Shown in pieces: positions 7,802 through 16,359 of a stretch of 38,538 nucleotides of DNA. The first letter of the stretch is position 1; each line of letters opens with the position of its first letter. The stretch is taken from assembly GCF_000286835.2 (NCBI RefSeq), contig NZ_AJYD02000038.1:924219-962756 (forward strand), in the 5' to 3' direction. The position numbers and the translations under genes were made by a program. The notes under the pieces were generated by a model that was given only the letters and a program-made list of their open reading frames with translations, ran no database searches and was not told the origin of the DNA. This DNA comes from Enterovibrio norvegicus FF-33 (lineage in GTDB: Bacteria; Pseudomonadota; Gammaproteobacteria; Enterobacterales; Vibrionaceae).

Positions 7802-8929
7802 CTAACCTCGGTGAGCAGTATCATTCGCTTGCCTCAGCAAGTTCTGGCTTTCTTTTAAGAAGCGCGGAGCGAAATCACCAAACCAGCCATCAACCTGCTT
7901 AAAGGCAGTAATAAAACCATCTTTGTCTTTTTGATCAAGTAACTCAATCGCTTCACCAAAGCGAGCATGGAAGCGCTTAATCATGTCTATATTCTGGTTA
8001 GACGACATAATAATGTCCGCATAAAGCTGTGCATCCTGTGCAAACAAGCGCCCTACCATTGCCAACTCAAGACGATAAATCGGTGAACTGAGTGCAGTGA
8101 GTTGTGACAAGTTCGGGTTTTCTTCGGCCAAATGCAGGCCGTAAACAAATGATGTAAAGTGGCGCAATGCTTGGATCAGAGTCATGCCCTGATCATGCTC
8201 AATCGCACTGATACGATGCAAACTCGCCCCCCAGATACGAAACTGCTCTAGCAACCATTGGTAAGCTTCGGGATTACGACCATCACAATATACAATGACC
8301 TGCTTAGCCAAACTCGCAATGTCTGGCCCAAACATAGGATGCAGACCCACAACTGGTCCCTTATGGGACTCGAGCATAGCTTGCAACGGCTCACTCTTGA
8401 TGGAGGTAAGATCAGCCAAAATACAATCATCTGGCAAGGTACTGAGCTGTCGAATTACAGAGTCTGTTCGATGAATAGGTACGGTGACCACAACCATCCC
8501 TGCATCCGATAGCATGGCTTCCGCGTTATCCCAATCTTGGCTACCCAGCACTTTCACGTCATAACCTGACAGACGAAATAGCTTACCGAATAATTTGCCC
8601 AGCTGTCCGTTACCGCCAACTATCACAATGGAGCGCAATTCAGGATTAAGGCATTTAAACCCCGAGTCATTCTCACTGGCGTATGATTCACGCATTGTAC
8701 GGCGAAGAATATCCTCGATCAGATCAGGTGGAATACCTTTGAGTTCGGCTTCCTGACGGCGAGAAGCCAGCATTGCCGCCTCACGATCAGGCGCATAGAT
8801 AGGCAAACCATGACGGCTTTTCACTTCGCCCACATCCGAAACGAGTGCTAGGCGTCGCGCTAGTAATTCCACCATTTGTTTATCGACTTCATCAATCTGA
8901 TCCCGGAGAAGGGACAACTCTGCAACCAT
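7802..8929 (-). CDS. tyrA: Bifunctional chorismate mutase / prephenate dehydrogenase (T-protein)
   Basis: TyrA converts chorismate to prephenate and oxidises it, with NAD+, to 4-hydroxyphenylpyruvate for tyrosine. The 375-residue product has an N-terminal chorismate mutase domain (about 1-88; [20 protein letters not shown]) and a dehydrogenase domain whose Rossmann motif reads [17 protein letters not shown] (about 103-119), followed by [15 protein letters not shown]. The start is 5 nt after the aroF stop, so aroF-tyrA form one operon, as in E. coli. Confidence 0.97.
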   Translation of the reverse strand: MVAELSLLRDQIDEVDKQMVELLARRLALVSDVGEVKSRHGLPIYAPDREAAMLASRRQEAELKGIPPDLIEDILRRTMRESYASENDSGFKCLNPELRSIVIVGGNGQLGKLFGKLFRLSGYDVKVLGSQDWDNAEAMLSDAGMVVVTVPIHRTDSVIRQLSTLPDDCILADLTSIKSEPLQAMLESHKGPVVGLHPMFGPDIASLAKQVIVYCDGRNPEAYQWLLEQFRIWGASLHRISAIEHDQGMTLIQALRHFTSFVYGLHLAEENPNLSQLTALSSPIYRLELAMVGRLFAQDAQLYADIIMSSNQNIDMIKRFHARFGEAIELLDQKDKDGFITAFKQVDGWFGDFAPRFLKESQNLLRQANDTAHRG

Positions 8930-8934
8930 GAGGC

Positions 8935-10011
8935 TTAACTTCCTTTTAAACGCTGTTCCAAGAATGGGGTCAAATCACTATGTGCACGACGCAACAGGGT
9001 TTCAGTGTCCTCCCAATCAATACATGCATCCGTAATAGACACGCCATAAGCCATCTCTTCACGCGGAAGATCCGCAGATTGATTTCCTTCATGGATGTTA
9101 CTTTCAATCATCAAGCCGATAATAGACTGATTACCTTCACGAATTTGATGAAAGACATCCTCGGCCACCAGTGGCTGACGATGAAAATCTTTACGAGAGT
9201 TAGCATGGCTGCAGTCTACCATCAGAGATGCTTCTAGCCCTGCGTCTTTCATCTCATTTTCGCATTCCGTCACAGAGACAGAATCGTAATTTGTTTGTTT
9301 ACCACCACGAAGGATGACATGACCATCAGGATTGCCTTGGGTAGTCAATAACGCAACCTGCCCCTCTTTATTGATCCCCATAAAACGGTGACCAGACGAA
9401 GCCGCTTTCATCGCATTAATTGCAGTAGAAAGGCTACCATCAGTACCATTTTTGAAACCGATAGGCATTGATAGACCACTGGCCATTTCACGGTGAGTCT
9501 GTGACTCCGTCGTGCGCGCACCGATAGCCGCCCAACTAAACAGGTCGCCAAGGTATTGAGGGCTAATTGGGTCAAGCGCTTCAGTAGCCAATGGCAAACC
9601 CATATCTGACAGCGTAATCAACAACTCGCGCGCTTTGTGCAAACCCGCTTCTACATCAAAAGAACCGTCAAGGTGCGGATCGTTTATCAATCCTTTCCAG
9701 CCAACCGTTGTACGTGGCTTTTCAAAGTAAACACGCATCACGATATAAATCTGGTCGTTCAATTGATCTGACAACGTTTTTAATTGTTTAGCGTATGCAA
9801 TCGCAGCCTCGGTGTCGTGAATTGAGCAAGGTCCACAAACCACCAACAAGCGGTGATCTTTTTTATGGATAATATTGGCGATGTCATCACGTGATCTAGA
9901 GATAAATTCCAGCGTCTCTTTTTTCACCGGCAGTTTTTGGCGTAACTGCTCTGGCGTGATCAGTACCGTTTCATCCTGAATGTGTACATTCGTCAGCAGA
10001 TCTCTTTCCAT
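8935..10011 (-). CDS. aroF: 3-deoxy-7-phosphoheptulonate (DAHP) synthase, class I, AroF type
   Basis: The enzyme condenses phosphoenolpyruvate and erythrose 4-phosphate, the entry step of the shikimate pathway. The 358-residue product is of normal length. It shows [16 protein letters not shown] with the metal-binding Cys, [20 protein letters not shown], the [20 protein letters not shown] region and [11 protein letters not shown] near the C-terminus. Pairing with tyrA and the TyrR box upstream point to the tyrosine-sensitive isozyme AroF rather than AroG or AroH. Confidence 0.95.
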   Translation of the reverse strand: MERDLLTNVHIQDETVLITPEQLRQKLPVKKETLEFISRSRDDIANIIHKKDHRLLVVCGPCSIHDTEAAIAYAKQLKTLSDQLNDQIYIVMRVYFEKPRTTVGWKGLINDPHLDGSFDVEAGLHKARELLITLSDMGLPLATEALDPISPQYLGDLFSWAAIGARTTESQTHREMASGLSMPIGFKNGTDGSLSTAINAMKAASSGHRFMGINKEGQVALLTTQGNPDGHVILRGGKQTNYDSVSVTECENEMKDAGLEASLMVDCSHANSRKDFHRQPLVAEDVFHQIREGNQSIIGLMIESNIHEGNQSADLPREEMAYGVSITDACIDWEDTETLLRRAHSDLTPFLEQRLKGS

Positions 10012-10136
10012 GAAAACAATCCTTACTTAATCTTTTAGTGCTTAACCATATTGAACAGCGTTGTTTTCGCCGCAGATGTCACACACCTTATCAATCTGAA
10101 ACGGGATTGCAAGCATTCGTAAAGAAAAAATAACAT

Positions 10137-10154
10137 TGTAATGATAAGTTTACA
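10137..10154. promoter_or_regulatory. TyrR box upstream of aroF-tyrA
   Basis: TGTAAT-GATAAG-TTTACA matches the strong TyrR box pattern TGTAAA-N6-TTTACA in all but one base. It lies about 126 nt before the aroF start, in a gap with no gene (10012-10284). TyrR with tyrosine represses aroF-tyrA in E. coli. A candidate -10 TACAAT on the minus strand overlaps the box (10136-10141), which would fit repression by blocking the promoter. The aroF promoter itself is not firmly identified. Confidence 0.75.
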
Positions 10155-10237
10155 CAAAGAAATGAAATTGGCTTTATTAGAAGCTATGAAAGGGAGGAAG
10201 GATAAAGTCGGGAAATATATTCGTAAACAAAAATGAA

Positions 10238-10260
10238 CAAAGGCCAAATAATGGCCTTTG
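10238..10260 (-). terminator. Terminator after the YfiL-type lipoprotein gene
   Basis: CAAAGGCC (10238-10245) pairs with GGCCTTTG (10253-10260) around AAATAAT. On the minus strand the hairpin is followed by TTCATTTTTGTTT. Confidence 0.7.
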
Positions 10261-10284
10261 AATTGGAACACGATCAGCAGCTAA

Positions 10285-10668
10285 TCAGAAAGTCTGATCG
10301 GCAGATTGGAAGTCCTCAAAGCCTCGCTGCCATTGCATCTGAAAGCGCATACCATCATCTTGGTTTGAACACACCCCAAGGTATTGCATACCAGACAGAC
10401 CTATATCATAAGCATTGTTAACATCGCAGTAGAGATCGATGCCAGTGTTATAACCCGCTTCATAGCCACCAACGTCTACATTTTGAACGCCAGCTTTATT
10501 GGCCAAAGCATCCAGATTGGACATAGAACGAGAGGGTAAACCTCTCACACCATCACGCTCACCGACCGCCTGCCAGTTACCTTTTTGAACCAAAGACTCT
10601 GTTGCTTCGATATTCACACAACCAACCAAAAGCAACGCCAGTAGCGACGTCAGGAATTTATTTAGCAT
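10285..10668 (-). CDS. yfiL: Putative lipoprotein, DUF2799 (YfiL-like)
   Basis: A 127-residue product with a lipoprotein signal (MLNKFLTSLLALLLVGC; lipobox LVGC, Cys near 17) and a small mature domain holding conserved-looking aromatic/Gly segments (GNWQAVGERDGVRG, GYEAGYNTGIDLYC) and two more Cys that might form a disulfide. It resembles the DUF2799 family that includes E. coli YfiL, the gene next to aroF there; position supports the match. I moved the start to the ATG after TTGAGGAACAGG (SD); the longer frame from 10704 lacks one and would bury the signal peptide. Function unknown. Confidence 0.8.
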   Translation of the reverse strand: MLNKFLTSLLALLLVGCVNIEATESLVQKGNWQAVGERDGVRGLPSRSMSNLDALANKAGVQNVDVGGYEAGYNTGIDLYCDVNNAYDIGLSGMQYLGVCSNQDDGMRFQMQWQRGFEDFQSADQTF

Positions 10669-10755
10669 CCTGTTCCTCAATTTATCATTCAGACGAAAAG
10701 GCATTCACTATAGACGAATAACCCGTTTTTGACTGCGATTTCCTGATGCAATCAA

Positions 10756-11334
10756 CTAACTGTCTGACGTTTTCATGCTTTTGAGTTTGAAAGACAAAGC
10801 AACAAACAACACACCAAACACAAACGCATACGTCGCAATAACCCATACCAACGCCATCGCACCAGCTGCTGGATTACTCATCAAGAAGCCACCAAACAAG
10901 ATAGAAATAATACCGCCAAAGATTAACAGCCACTCACCTGTGATTTCTTTACGAAGTCTGATCGCGGTAATGATTTCTAGCACCCCTTTGACGATTGCCC
11001 AAACAGCTATATAAAAAAGCAATGCAACTGCCGTCAGGCCAGGGACGGCAAACGTCATGATCCCTGCCGCGATCCCCACTACGCCCCAAAGTAACAACAC
11101 AACCCAGTTATCATGATCTTTACGCTCAACCAAGGCTGTCCATACTTGCAAGCTGCCATCCACAAACGCGTAAATGCCAAAAACCAGCACTAAGGTTTCT
11201 ATCGACTCTCCCGGCGGAAGCGTCCACATCATAAAGCCAAAAATAATGGCCGCAATACCACGTAGCAATAACACCCACCAATTACGGGATAGTACTCCCA
11301 CCATTTGCTTAGCCAGTGTTTCGGTTGGTTCCAT
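10756..11334 (-). CDS. HdeD family (DUF308) six-helix membrane protein
   Basis: A 192-residue inner-membrane protein with six hydrophobic segments in three helical pairs (WWVLLLRGIAAIIFGFMMW; ETLVLVFGIYAFVDGSLQVW; WVVLLLWGVVGIAAGIMTF; VALLFYIAVWAIVKGVLEI; WLLIFGGIISILFGGFLM; AMALVWVIATYAFVFGVLFV). This repeat pattern is that of DUF308/HdeD, a family tied to acid resistance in E. coli but of unknown mechanism. The ATG after TTGAGGAGACAAGT is chosen over one 14 codons upstream. No functional partner among the neighbours; it stands alone between yfiL and yjjG. Confidence 0.85.
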   Translation of the reverse strand: MEPTETLAKQMVGVLSRNWWVLLLRGIAAIIFGFMMWTLPPGESIETLVLVFGIYAFVDGSLQVWTALVERKDHDNWVVLLLWGVVGIAAGIMTFAVPGLTAVALLFYIAVWAIVKGVLEIITAIRLRKEITGEWLLIFGGIISILFGGFLMSNPAAGAMALVWVIATYAFVFGVLFVALSFKLKSMKTSDS

Positions 11335-11520
11335 TACTTGTCTCCTCAAATTGTTCTTTTGGTTTATCTCTATCAAAAGCCCAAGCAGAAAACCAAGCTA
11401 ACAACAAATACAACTAGCGTCGGTAAGATGCTGACTTACCTAAAGAGTGAAGACTGCTTTGAGTCAGTACGGTGTTCTATCTTTGAAACCAAATGAATAT
11501 TGCAAAAACAGGAGAGCAAC

Positions 11521-11607
11521 ATGAGAAGAGAAAGGCAAATACATGAAGGGAAAATAGTCAGCAGGTTGCACGAACAACCTGCCTGCAGACAGTGTTTAGC
11601 GCATTAG
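11521..11607 (+). CDS. Possible small protein (28 codons), unrecognised
   Basis: ATG preceded at 5 nt by AGGAGAG opens a 28-residue frame (MRRERQIHEGKIVSRLHEQP then ACRQCLAH). It is basic, with CxxC near the end. It is antisense to, and just overlaps, the last codon of yjjG, and its second half covers the yjjG terminator hairpin. No homologue is known to me and there is no clear promoter. The good ribosome binding site is the only support; chance is quite possible. Confidence 0.2.
   Translation: MRRERQIHEGKIVSRLHEQPACRQCLAH
11555..11582 (-). terminator. Terminator after yjjG
   Basis: GCAGGTTG (11561-11568) pairs perfectly with CAACCTGC (11575-11582) around CACGAA. On the minus strand it is followed by TGACTATTTTCCC, a modest T tract, 21 nt after the yjjG stop. 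Confidence 0.6.
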
Positions 11608-12278
11608 CCTAGTAAATAGCGTTCAATCTCCGCCCAAGAGTTGGCAATATAAGTCGGAGAGACACCATTGGACACACATTGTTCATCACGGTTTAGCCAG
11701 CAAGTATCGATACCCGCTTTATTCCCGCCAAGAACATCCGAATCAGGATTATCTCCCACCATCAAAATGCGCGATTTTTCTGGTTGTCCCATTTTCTCGA
11801 AAGCATAATCGAAAATCGCCACGTCTGGCTTAGCGACCCCAACCTCTTCCGATATCACCACCAAATCAAAATACTCACTCAAATTCGTTTTTTCCAAACG
11901 CACTTGCTGAAGCTGAGTAAAACCATTGGTGATGATGCCGAGTTTGGCTTTTTGAGCGAGCACAGGAATTAGCTCACTCACTCCCTCAAGTGGCTGGCAC
12001 ACATCGACCATGGCATTCAAAAAGAGACGATTAAGTTTCGCGGGGGAAACATTCAGTCTTTCCGACCACAGAACGAAGCGATCTTCCTGTAATTGCTTTG
12101 CAGTGATCTCGCCGTTTTGGTATTTTCCCCAAAGTGGCTTGTTCACGGCTTGGTATTCAGAAAAGTCTTGCACAGAGAAATCAACGCCAAGGCCAGAAAA
12201 CAGGGCCTTTAATCCAGCAAATGCATCAAACGAAAACAAAGTTTCATCTGCATCAAATAAAATCCAATCGTATTTCAC
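11604..12278 (-). CDS. yjjG: Pyrimidine 5'-nucleotidase YjjG (HAD superfamily)
   Basis: YjjG dephosphorylates dUMP, dTMP and non-canonical pyrimidine nucleotides (house-cleaning). The 224-residue product shows the HAD motifs: I, FDADETLF with nucleophile Asp (residues 8-15); II, IITNG; III/IV, EVGVAKPDVAIFDYAF and MVGDNPDSDVLGG. It aligns throughout with E. coli YjjG as I recall it. The start is the GTG after TGGAGGATTACGC, which gives the family N-terminus VKYDWILFDADE; an upstream start at 12305 would add nine unsupported residues. Confidence 0.93.
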   Translation of the reverse strand: MKYDWILFDADETLFSFDAFAGLKALFSGLGVDFSVQDFSEYQAVNKPLWGKYQNGEITAKQLQEDRFVLWSERLNVSPAKLNRLFLNAMVDVCQPLEGVSELIPVLAQKAKLGIITNGFTQLQQVRLEKTNLSEYFDLVVISEEVGVAKPDVAIFDYAFEKMGQPEKSRILMVGDNPDSDVLGGNKAGIDTCWLNRDEQCVSNGVSPTYIANSWAEIERYLLG

Positions 12279-12303
12279 GCGTAATCCTCCATAGCAACAA
12301 CGC

Positions 12304-12309
12304 ATTATA
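12304..12309 (-). promoter_or_regulatory. Candidate -10 element for yjjG
   Basis: A perfect TATAAT on the minus strand lies about 25 nt before the yjjG GTG, which would give a leader of about 20 nt. No good -35 is visible at 16-18 nt. Confidence 0.45.
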
Positions 12310-12338
12310 CCCGAGTCACCTCAATATGCAGGATTCAG

Positions 12339-12435
12339 AGCCACACATCACGCTCAATTTAAGGAGAAAAGTGGAAGGAATAGTCCCCCTCCCTTTCGAC
12401 CCTTTTCGTCAAAAAAGTGAGCGTGATGTGTGGCT
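12339..12435. repeat. 18-bp perfect inverted repeat, 97-bp element
   Basis: AGCCACACATCACGCTCA (12339-12356) is repeated exactly as its reverse complement at 12418-12435, with 61 nt between. The loop contains AAGGAG and a GTG start (12371), so an RNA from the plus strand would present that start inside the loop of a long stem. The inner sequence shows a further partial pairing (GAAAAG at 12365-12370 with CTTTTC). No target-site duplication is evident at its edges, so a mobile-element origin is unproven. Confidence 0.8.
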
Positions 12436-12565
12436 GCCAAGCACCAGTCTTGTTGGCTTCCAGGCTTTATTGCTGACTTTCAACGTAGAGCCACTATGTT
12501 TTCAAATCAGCGCCTTGCCGGCGCAGCCAGCAAACCAACAACTTCTCGCTGAACAAGCATCTTGA
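12371..12565 (+). CDS. Possible small protein (64 aa), unrecognised
   Basis: GTG after AAGGAGAAAA opens a 64-residue frame (starts MEGIVPLPFDPFRQKSERD, then a hydrophobic middle around STSLVGFQALLLTFNVEPL, ends LLAEQAS). An in-frame ATG at 12326 would add 15 residues but has no ribosome binding site. The gap between yjjG and rplS (12279-12686, 408 nt) is otherwise empty apart from promoters and the rplS terminator, which would also end this plus-strand gene. The second arm of the inverted repeat lies inside the frame. I recognise no family; it may be non-coding. Confidence 0.35.
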   Translation: MEGIVPLPFDPFRQKSERDVWLPSTSLVGFQALLLTFNVEPLCFQISALPAQPANQQLLAEQAS

Positions 12566-12626
12566 GGTTGCTCAGCTGTATATAGAAGAAAGCTTTAGCT
12601 GAACGTTTGTCTTTGTACCGATAAAA

Positions 12627-12655
12627 GAAAAGCCCGCCAAATGGCGGGCTTTTTC
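12627..12655. terminator. Terminator after rplS (bidirectional)
   Basis: AAAAGCCCGCC (12628-12638) pairs with GGCGGGCTTTT (12643-12653) around AAAT, with T-rich flanks on both strands. It ends the rpsP-rimM-trmD-rplS operon and could also stop plus-strand transcripts from the small candidate gene. Confidence 0.9.
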
Positions 12656-12686
12656 TATCCCTTGCGGGGTATAAACGCCGGAGCGA

Positions 12687-13040
12687 TTATTTCTTAGTGA
12701 GACGCTCTTTGATACGAGCTGCCTTACCAGAACGCTCACGCAGGTAGTACAGTTTGGCACGACGTACTGCACCGCGACGTTTAACAGTAATGCTGTCAAC
12801 AACTGGTGAGTGAGTTTGGAATACACGCTCAACGCCTTCACCGTTAGAAATCTTACGAACGGTAAATGCAGAATGCAGACCACGGTTACGTTTCGCGATT
12901 ACAACACCTTCATAGGCCTGTAGACGTGAACGCTCACCTTCTTTAACTTTAACCTGAACAACAACAGTGTCACCCACTTTGAAGCCAGGAATGTCTTGCT
13001 TAAGTTGCTCTTCTTCGAGCGCTTTGATGATGTTACTCAT
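12687..13040 (-). CDS. rplS: 50S ribosomal protein L19
   Basis: The 117-residue basic protein is full length for bacterial L19, which sits at the 30S-50S interface. Typical segments are [55 protein letters not shown] and [17 protein letters not shown]. Last gene of rpsP-rimM-trmD-rplS, 45 nt after trmD, and followed by a strong terminator. Confidence 0.98.
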   Translation of the reverse strand: MSNIIKALEEEQLKQDIPGFKVGDTVVVQVKVKEGERSRLQAYEGVVIAKRNRGLHSAFTVRKISNGEGVERVFQTHSPVVDSITVKRRGAVRRAKLYYLRERSGKAARIKERLTKK

Positions 13041-13085
13041 TTTCTATACCCTAGAATAAACTGATACTAAGTATGTTTAGGAACT

Positions 13086-13823
13086 TTAACTGTGTTCTTT
13101 AATGAACGCAGCAAGTAGTAATTCCTGTTCGTCAGTCAGAGCTAGGTTTTCCAGGAGCTCTGGTCTTCTGAGCCAGGTTCGGCCTAGCGATTGCTTCAAT
13201 CGCCAGCGGCGTATGTCCTGATGGTTACCGGATTTCAGTACCGAAGGTACATCGAGTCCGTCTAACACTTCAGGTCGCGTGTAGTGTGGGCAATCAAGCA
13301 AGCCATTTGCGAAAGAATCTTCTTCCGCTGACGCAAAGTCTCCAAGTACACCCGGTACAAACCGAGCGACTGCGTCAACCAACGTCATGGCAGGCAGTTC
13401 GCCACCACTGAGCACAAAATCACCAATAGACCATTCTTCATCGACTACGGTTTGTATAATGCGCTCATCTACCCCTTCGTAGCGTCCACAGATAAGAATC
13501 AAGTTCTCATTCTGCGCCAACTCTTCGACACCTGCTTGGTCAAGCTTTCGACCTTGAGGTGAAAGGTAAATCACTTTCGCCTTGCCTTTGGCGGTATGTT
13601 TGGCAGCGTCAATGGCATCGCGCAAAGGCTGTACCATCATCAACATGCCCGGGCCGCCACCATAAGGTCGGTCATCAACCGTCCGGTGTTTATCGTGAGT
13701 AAAATCGCGGGGATTCCACGTTTCTACTTCGAGTAGGCCTTTTTTTACCGCCTGGCCAGTTACCCCAAAATCGGTAACAGCACGGAACATTTCAGGAAAA
13801 AGGCTGATAATACCAACCCACAT
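13086..13823 (-). CDS. trmD: tRNA (guanine-37-N1)-methyltransferase TrmD
   Basis: TrmD puts the m1G37 on tRNAs reading CNN codons, which prevents +1 frameshifting. The 245-residue product has the SPOUT-class trefoil-knot motifs: [13 protein letters not shown] at the N-terminus, [29 protein letters not shown] (SAM site) and [16 protein letters not shown]. Third gene of the ribosomal operon, 38 nt after rimM. Confidence 0.98.
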   Translation of the reverse strand: MWVGIISLFPEMFRAVTDFGVTGQAVKKGLLEVETWNPRDFTHDKHRTVDDRPYGGGPGMLMMVQPLRDAIDAAKHTAKGKAKVIYLSPQGRKLDQAGVEELAQNENLILICGRYEGVDERIIQTVVDEEWSIGDFVLSGGELPAMTLVDAVARFVPGVLGDFASAEEDSFANGLLDCPHYTRPEVLDGLDVPSVLKSGNHQDIRRWRLKQSLGRTWLRRPELLENLALTDEQELLLAAFIKEHS

Positions 13824-13861
13824 TTTTCCGCTCCTATTGCTTTAAGTGTTACCTGGGGATT

Positions 13862-14389
13862 TTAAAATCCAGGATCCCAGTCAACTTCGATCCGTTGAGC
13901 AGAGCGATCAATCGACTTGATGACTTGCCCATCGAGGAACGGCACTAGGCGTTCCTTCTGTCCAAAAGCATCTTTCAAGTTTGCAGTCACGACTAACACA
14001 TCGTTAGAGCCTGTCTCCAGAATGTCCGAGACCTTACCCAGGTTGTAACCTTTGGTAGTGAACACTTCCATACCGTAGAGCTCTCGCCAGTAGAATTCTT
14101 CATCCGACAGCGCAGGCAATACCTCTGGGTTAACCGCAATTTCGGCATTCGTCATGACCTGGGCGTCTTCACGCAAATCCAGACCATTCAGTTTACCAAC
14201 AAAACCTTGACCATGGCGTTTCCAGTCTTCAAGACCGAATTCTTGCCACTCGCCACGCACCTTAATAAACCAAGGTGTGTAGTCGAAAATACTTTCAGCA
14301 TTTTCAGTGTAAGAAAAAACTTTGAGCCAACCACGGATGCCATAAGAAGCACCTAGCTTGCCTACTACAATCTTTTCTTGCTCACTCAT
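13862..14389 (-). CDS. rimM: Ribosome maturation factor RimM
   Basis: RimM binds S19 and helps the 30S head mature. The product (175 residues) shows the N-terminal RimM beta-barrel ([20 protein letters not shown]) and the C-terminal PRC-barrel ([37 protein letters not shown]). The start is uncertain: I chose the ATG of [10 protein letters not shown], with AAAGAAGAA just upstream; a GTG at 14410 would add seven residues (VSGLKEE) and would match the slightly longer N-termini annotated in some vibrios, but has no ribosome binding site. It lies close behind rpsP. Confidence 0.95.
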   Translation of the reverse strand: MSEQEKIVVGKLGASYGIRGWLKVFSYTENAESIFDYTPWFIKVRGEWQEFGLEDWKRHGQGFVGKLNGLDLREDAQVMTNAEIAVNPEVLPALSDEEFYWRELYGMEVFTTKGYNLGKVSDILETGSNDVLVVTANLKDAFGQKERLVPFLDGQVIKSIDRSAQRIEVDWDPGF

Positions 14390-14417
14390 TTCTTCTTTTA
14401 ACCCTGACACTGATAAA

Positions 14418-14666
14418 TTACGCAGCTTTCGCAGCGTCTTTGATCAAGCGTGCTACTCGGTCAGAAACCGCTGCACCTTCGCCAACCCAATGGGTAACGC
14501 GATCAAGGTCCAAACGCAGTTTCTCTTCTTGACCTTGTGCGATCGGGTTGAAGAAACCAATTTTCTCGATGAAGCGACCGTCGCGAGCTTGGCGGCTGTC
14601 GGCAACAACGATTTGATAGAATGGACGCTTTTTAGCGCCGTGACGTGCCAAACGAATGGTTACCAT
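14418..14666 (-). CDS. rpsP: 30S ribosomal protein S16
   Basis: The 82-residue protein begins [20 protein letters not shown], the S16 signature, and is of normal length (E. coli 82). It is the first gene of rpsP-rimM-trmD-rplS. A promoter and a leader hairpin lie just upstream. Confidence 0.98.
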   Translation of the reverse strand: MVTIRLARHGAKKRPFYQIVVADSRQARDGRFIEKIGFFNPIAQGQEEKLRLDLDRVTHWVGEGAAVSDRVARLIKDAAKAA

Positions 14667-14697
14667 ATCGTCCTCTATTGCATTACTGAATTAAATT

Positions 14698-14719
14698 GGC
14701 CCTGCGTAAATACAGGGCC
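14698..14719 (-). promoter_or_regulatory. Hairpin in the rpsP operon leader
   Basis: GGCCCTG (14698-14704) pairs perfectly with CAGGGCC (14713-14719) around an 8-nt loop. In the minus-strand mRNA it lies 31 nt before the rpsP start, followed by an A/T-rich tract without a T run, so it looks like a leader structure more than a terminator. It might serve translational feedback; that is speculation. Confidence 0.5.
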
Positions 14720-14735
14720 TCGTGCCAAAATAAAG

Positions 14736-14770
14736 CTCCGGAATTTTACGCTTTCTGTGATCGAATGCAA
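14736..14770 (-). promoter_or_regulatory. Candidate promoter of the rpsP operon
   Basis: On the minus strand TTGCAT (14765-14770), a 16-nt spacer and TAAAAT (14743-14748) precede the leader hairpin. Start of transcription would be near 14736, 70 nt before rpsP. Between this and ffh (14771-14891) lie two weak dyads (GCTTTAGCTAAAAAAGC; GGCCTAGG with CCTAGACC); no clear ffh terminator is seen. Confidence 0.5.
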
Positions 14771-14891
14771 CTGCTTTAGCTAAAAAAGCATCAGTGCAAA
14801 TAAACAATCAATCACTTAGCAAATCCGGTTGCTTTAGTCTTTTAGGCCTAGGTGCTTCACATTCCTAGACCTTTATTTACGTAGCATACGC

Positions 14892-16268
14892 TTAACGCGG
14901 GAACATTCCACCGCCTCCGCCCATGCCACCCATCATGCCTTTCATATTGCGCATCATGTTCTTCATGCCACCCTTTTGTATTTTCTTCATCATTTTCTGC
15001 ATTTGGGTGAACTGCTTAAGCAAACGGTTAACGTCCTGAACTTGTGTACCAGAACCCGCAGCAATACGCTTTTTACGTGACCCTTTAATCAGGTCAGGCC
15101 GTGTACGCTCTTTTGGCGTCATGGAATTGATGATGGCTTCCATTTGAACGAACATTTTGTCGTCCACTTGGTTTTTTACATCATCAGGAAGATTGGACAT
15201 GCCTGGCAGTTTATCCATCATGCCCATCATGCCGCCCATGTTCTTCATCTGTTGTAACTGATCACGGAAGTCTTGCAGATCAAAGCCTTTCTTCTCTTTG
15301 AACTTTTTCGCCAATTGTTCCGCTTTATCGGTATCGACATTGCGCTGGAGATCTTCAATAAGCGACAGTACGTCTCCCATCCCCAAAATACGACTTGCAA
15401 TACGATCAGGGTGGAAGGGTTCAAGTGCGTCAGTTTTCTCGCCCACACCCAAGAATTTAATCGGCTTACCCGTAAGATGACGCACAGACAGCGCCGCACC
15501 ACCACGAGCATCACCATCGACTTTCGTCAGGATCACACCGGTCAATGGCAGTGCATCGTTAAATGCTTTTGCCGTATTTGCGGCATCTTGCCCCGTCATG
15601 GCATCAACCACAAACAGGGTTTCTATTGGATTTAGAGCAGCATGGATGTCTTTAATTTCATCCATCATGGCTTCATCGACATGCAGACGACCTGCAGTAT
15701 CGACAATCACCACATCGTAAAATTTCAGCTTGCCGTGCGCCAGTGCTGCTGATGCAATATCAACAGGCTTTTGATCTGCCGTTGAAGGGAAAAAATCGAT
15801 CCCAACATCCGTCGCCAACGTTTCCAACTGTTTAATCGCCGCAGGGCGATAAACGTCAGCCGAGACCACCAGCACTTTCTTCTTGTGGCGCTCTTTGAGC
15901 ATTTTACCCAGTTTACCGACGCTGGTCGTTTTACCCGCACCTTGCAAACCTGCCATCAACACAACCGCAGGAGGCTGGGATGCCAAATCCAATTCAGCGT
16001 TGGACTCACCCATCACAACTTCTAGTTCAGATTGAACTATCTTGATGAATTCTTGACCTGGCGTCAGGCTTTTGGATACTTCAAGGCCAACCGCACTTTC
16101 TTTTACTTTTTTGACGAAATCACGCACCACAGGAAGCGCAACATCGGCTTCAAGTAACGCCATACGCACTTCGCGCAGGGTCTCTTTAATATTGTCTTCA
16201 GTGAGTCGACCACGACCGCTGATATTTTTCAGCGATCGAGATAAACGATCCGTTAAGTTCTCAAACAT
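14892..16268 (-). CDS. ffh: Signal recognition particle GTPase Ffh
   Basis: Ffh binds 4.5S RNA and nascent signal sequences and delivers them to FtsY at the inner membrane. The 458-residue product has the N domain (about 1-85), the GTPase domain with G1 GLQGAGKTTSVGKLG (about 108-122), DTAGRLHVDEAM and TKVDGDARGGAAL, and a Met-rich M domain (about 300-458; KNMGGMMGMMDKLPGM) ending in a Gly/Met tail. The RNA-binding part TPKERTRPDLIKGSRKKRIA is present. Upstream of the ribosomal operon, as in E. coli. Confidence 0.98.
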   Translation of the reverse strand: MFENLTDRLSRSLKNISGRGRLTEDNIKETLREVRMALLEADVALPVVRDFVKKVKESAVGLEVSKSLTPGQEFIKIVQSELEVVMGESNAELDLASQPPAVVLMAGLQGAGKTTSVGKLGKMLKERHKKKVLVVSADVYRPAAIKQLETLATDVGIDFFPSTADQKPVDIASAALAHGKLKFYDVVIVDTAGRLHVDEAMMDEIKDIHAALNPIETLFVVDAMTGQDAANTAKAFNDALPLTGVILTKVDGDARGGAALSVRHLTGKPIKFLGVGEKTDALEPFHPDRIASRILGMGDVLSLIEDLQRNVDTDKAEQLAKKFKEKKGFDLQDFRDQLQQMKNMGGMMGMMDKLPGMSNLPDDVKNQVDDKMFVQMEAIINSMTPKERTRPDLIKGSRKKRIAAGSGTQVQDVNRLLKQFTQMQKMMKKIQKGGMKNMMRNMKGMMGGMGGGGGMFPR

Positions 16269-16343
16269 GTCCTACTCGCTCTCTACGCGACGGCACCACA
16301 AAGCTGATAATACTCAGGTGGCGATCAACACAAAATTGCTGGG

Positions 16344-16359
16344 ATTATAACTCATTATA
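16344..16359 (-). promoter_or_regulatory. Tandem -10 elements upstream of ffh
   Basis: On the minus strand two perfect TATAAT hexamers (16354-16359 and 16344-16349) stand 10 bp apart within the repeat TTATAATGAGTTATAATC, 76-91 nt before the ffh start. No good -35 accompanies either. They suggest two alternative starts for ffh. On the plus strand a TATACT (16494-16499) is the best -10 candidate for ypjD. The rest of the divergent gap (16269-16537) shows only a short dyad TTGCA-AGC-TGCAA. Confidence 0.45.

Noticed and set aside
12339-12435. Integron attC site
   Set aside because: No RYYYAAC/GTTRRRY core sites at the ends and the stem is perfect rather than the bulged form usual for attC.
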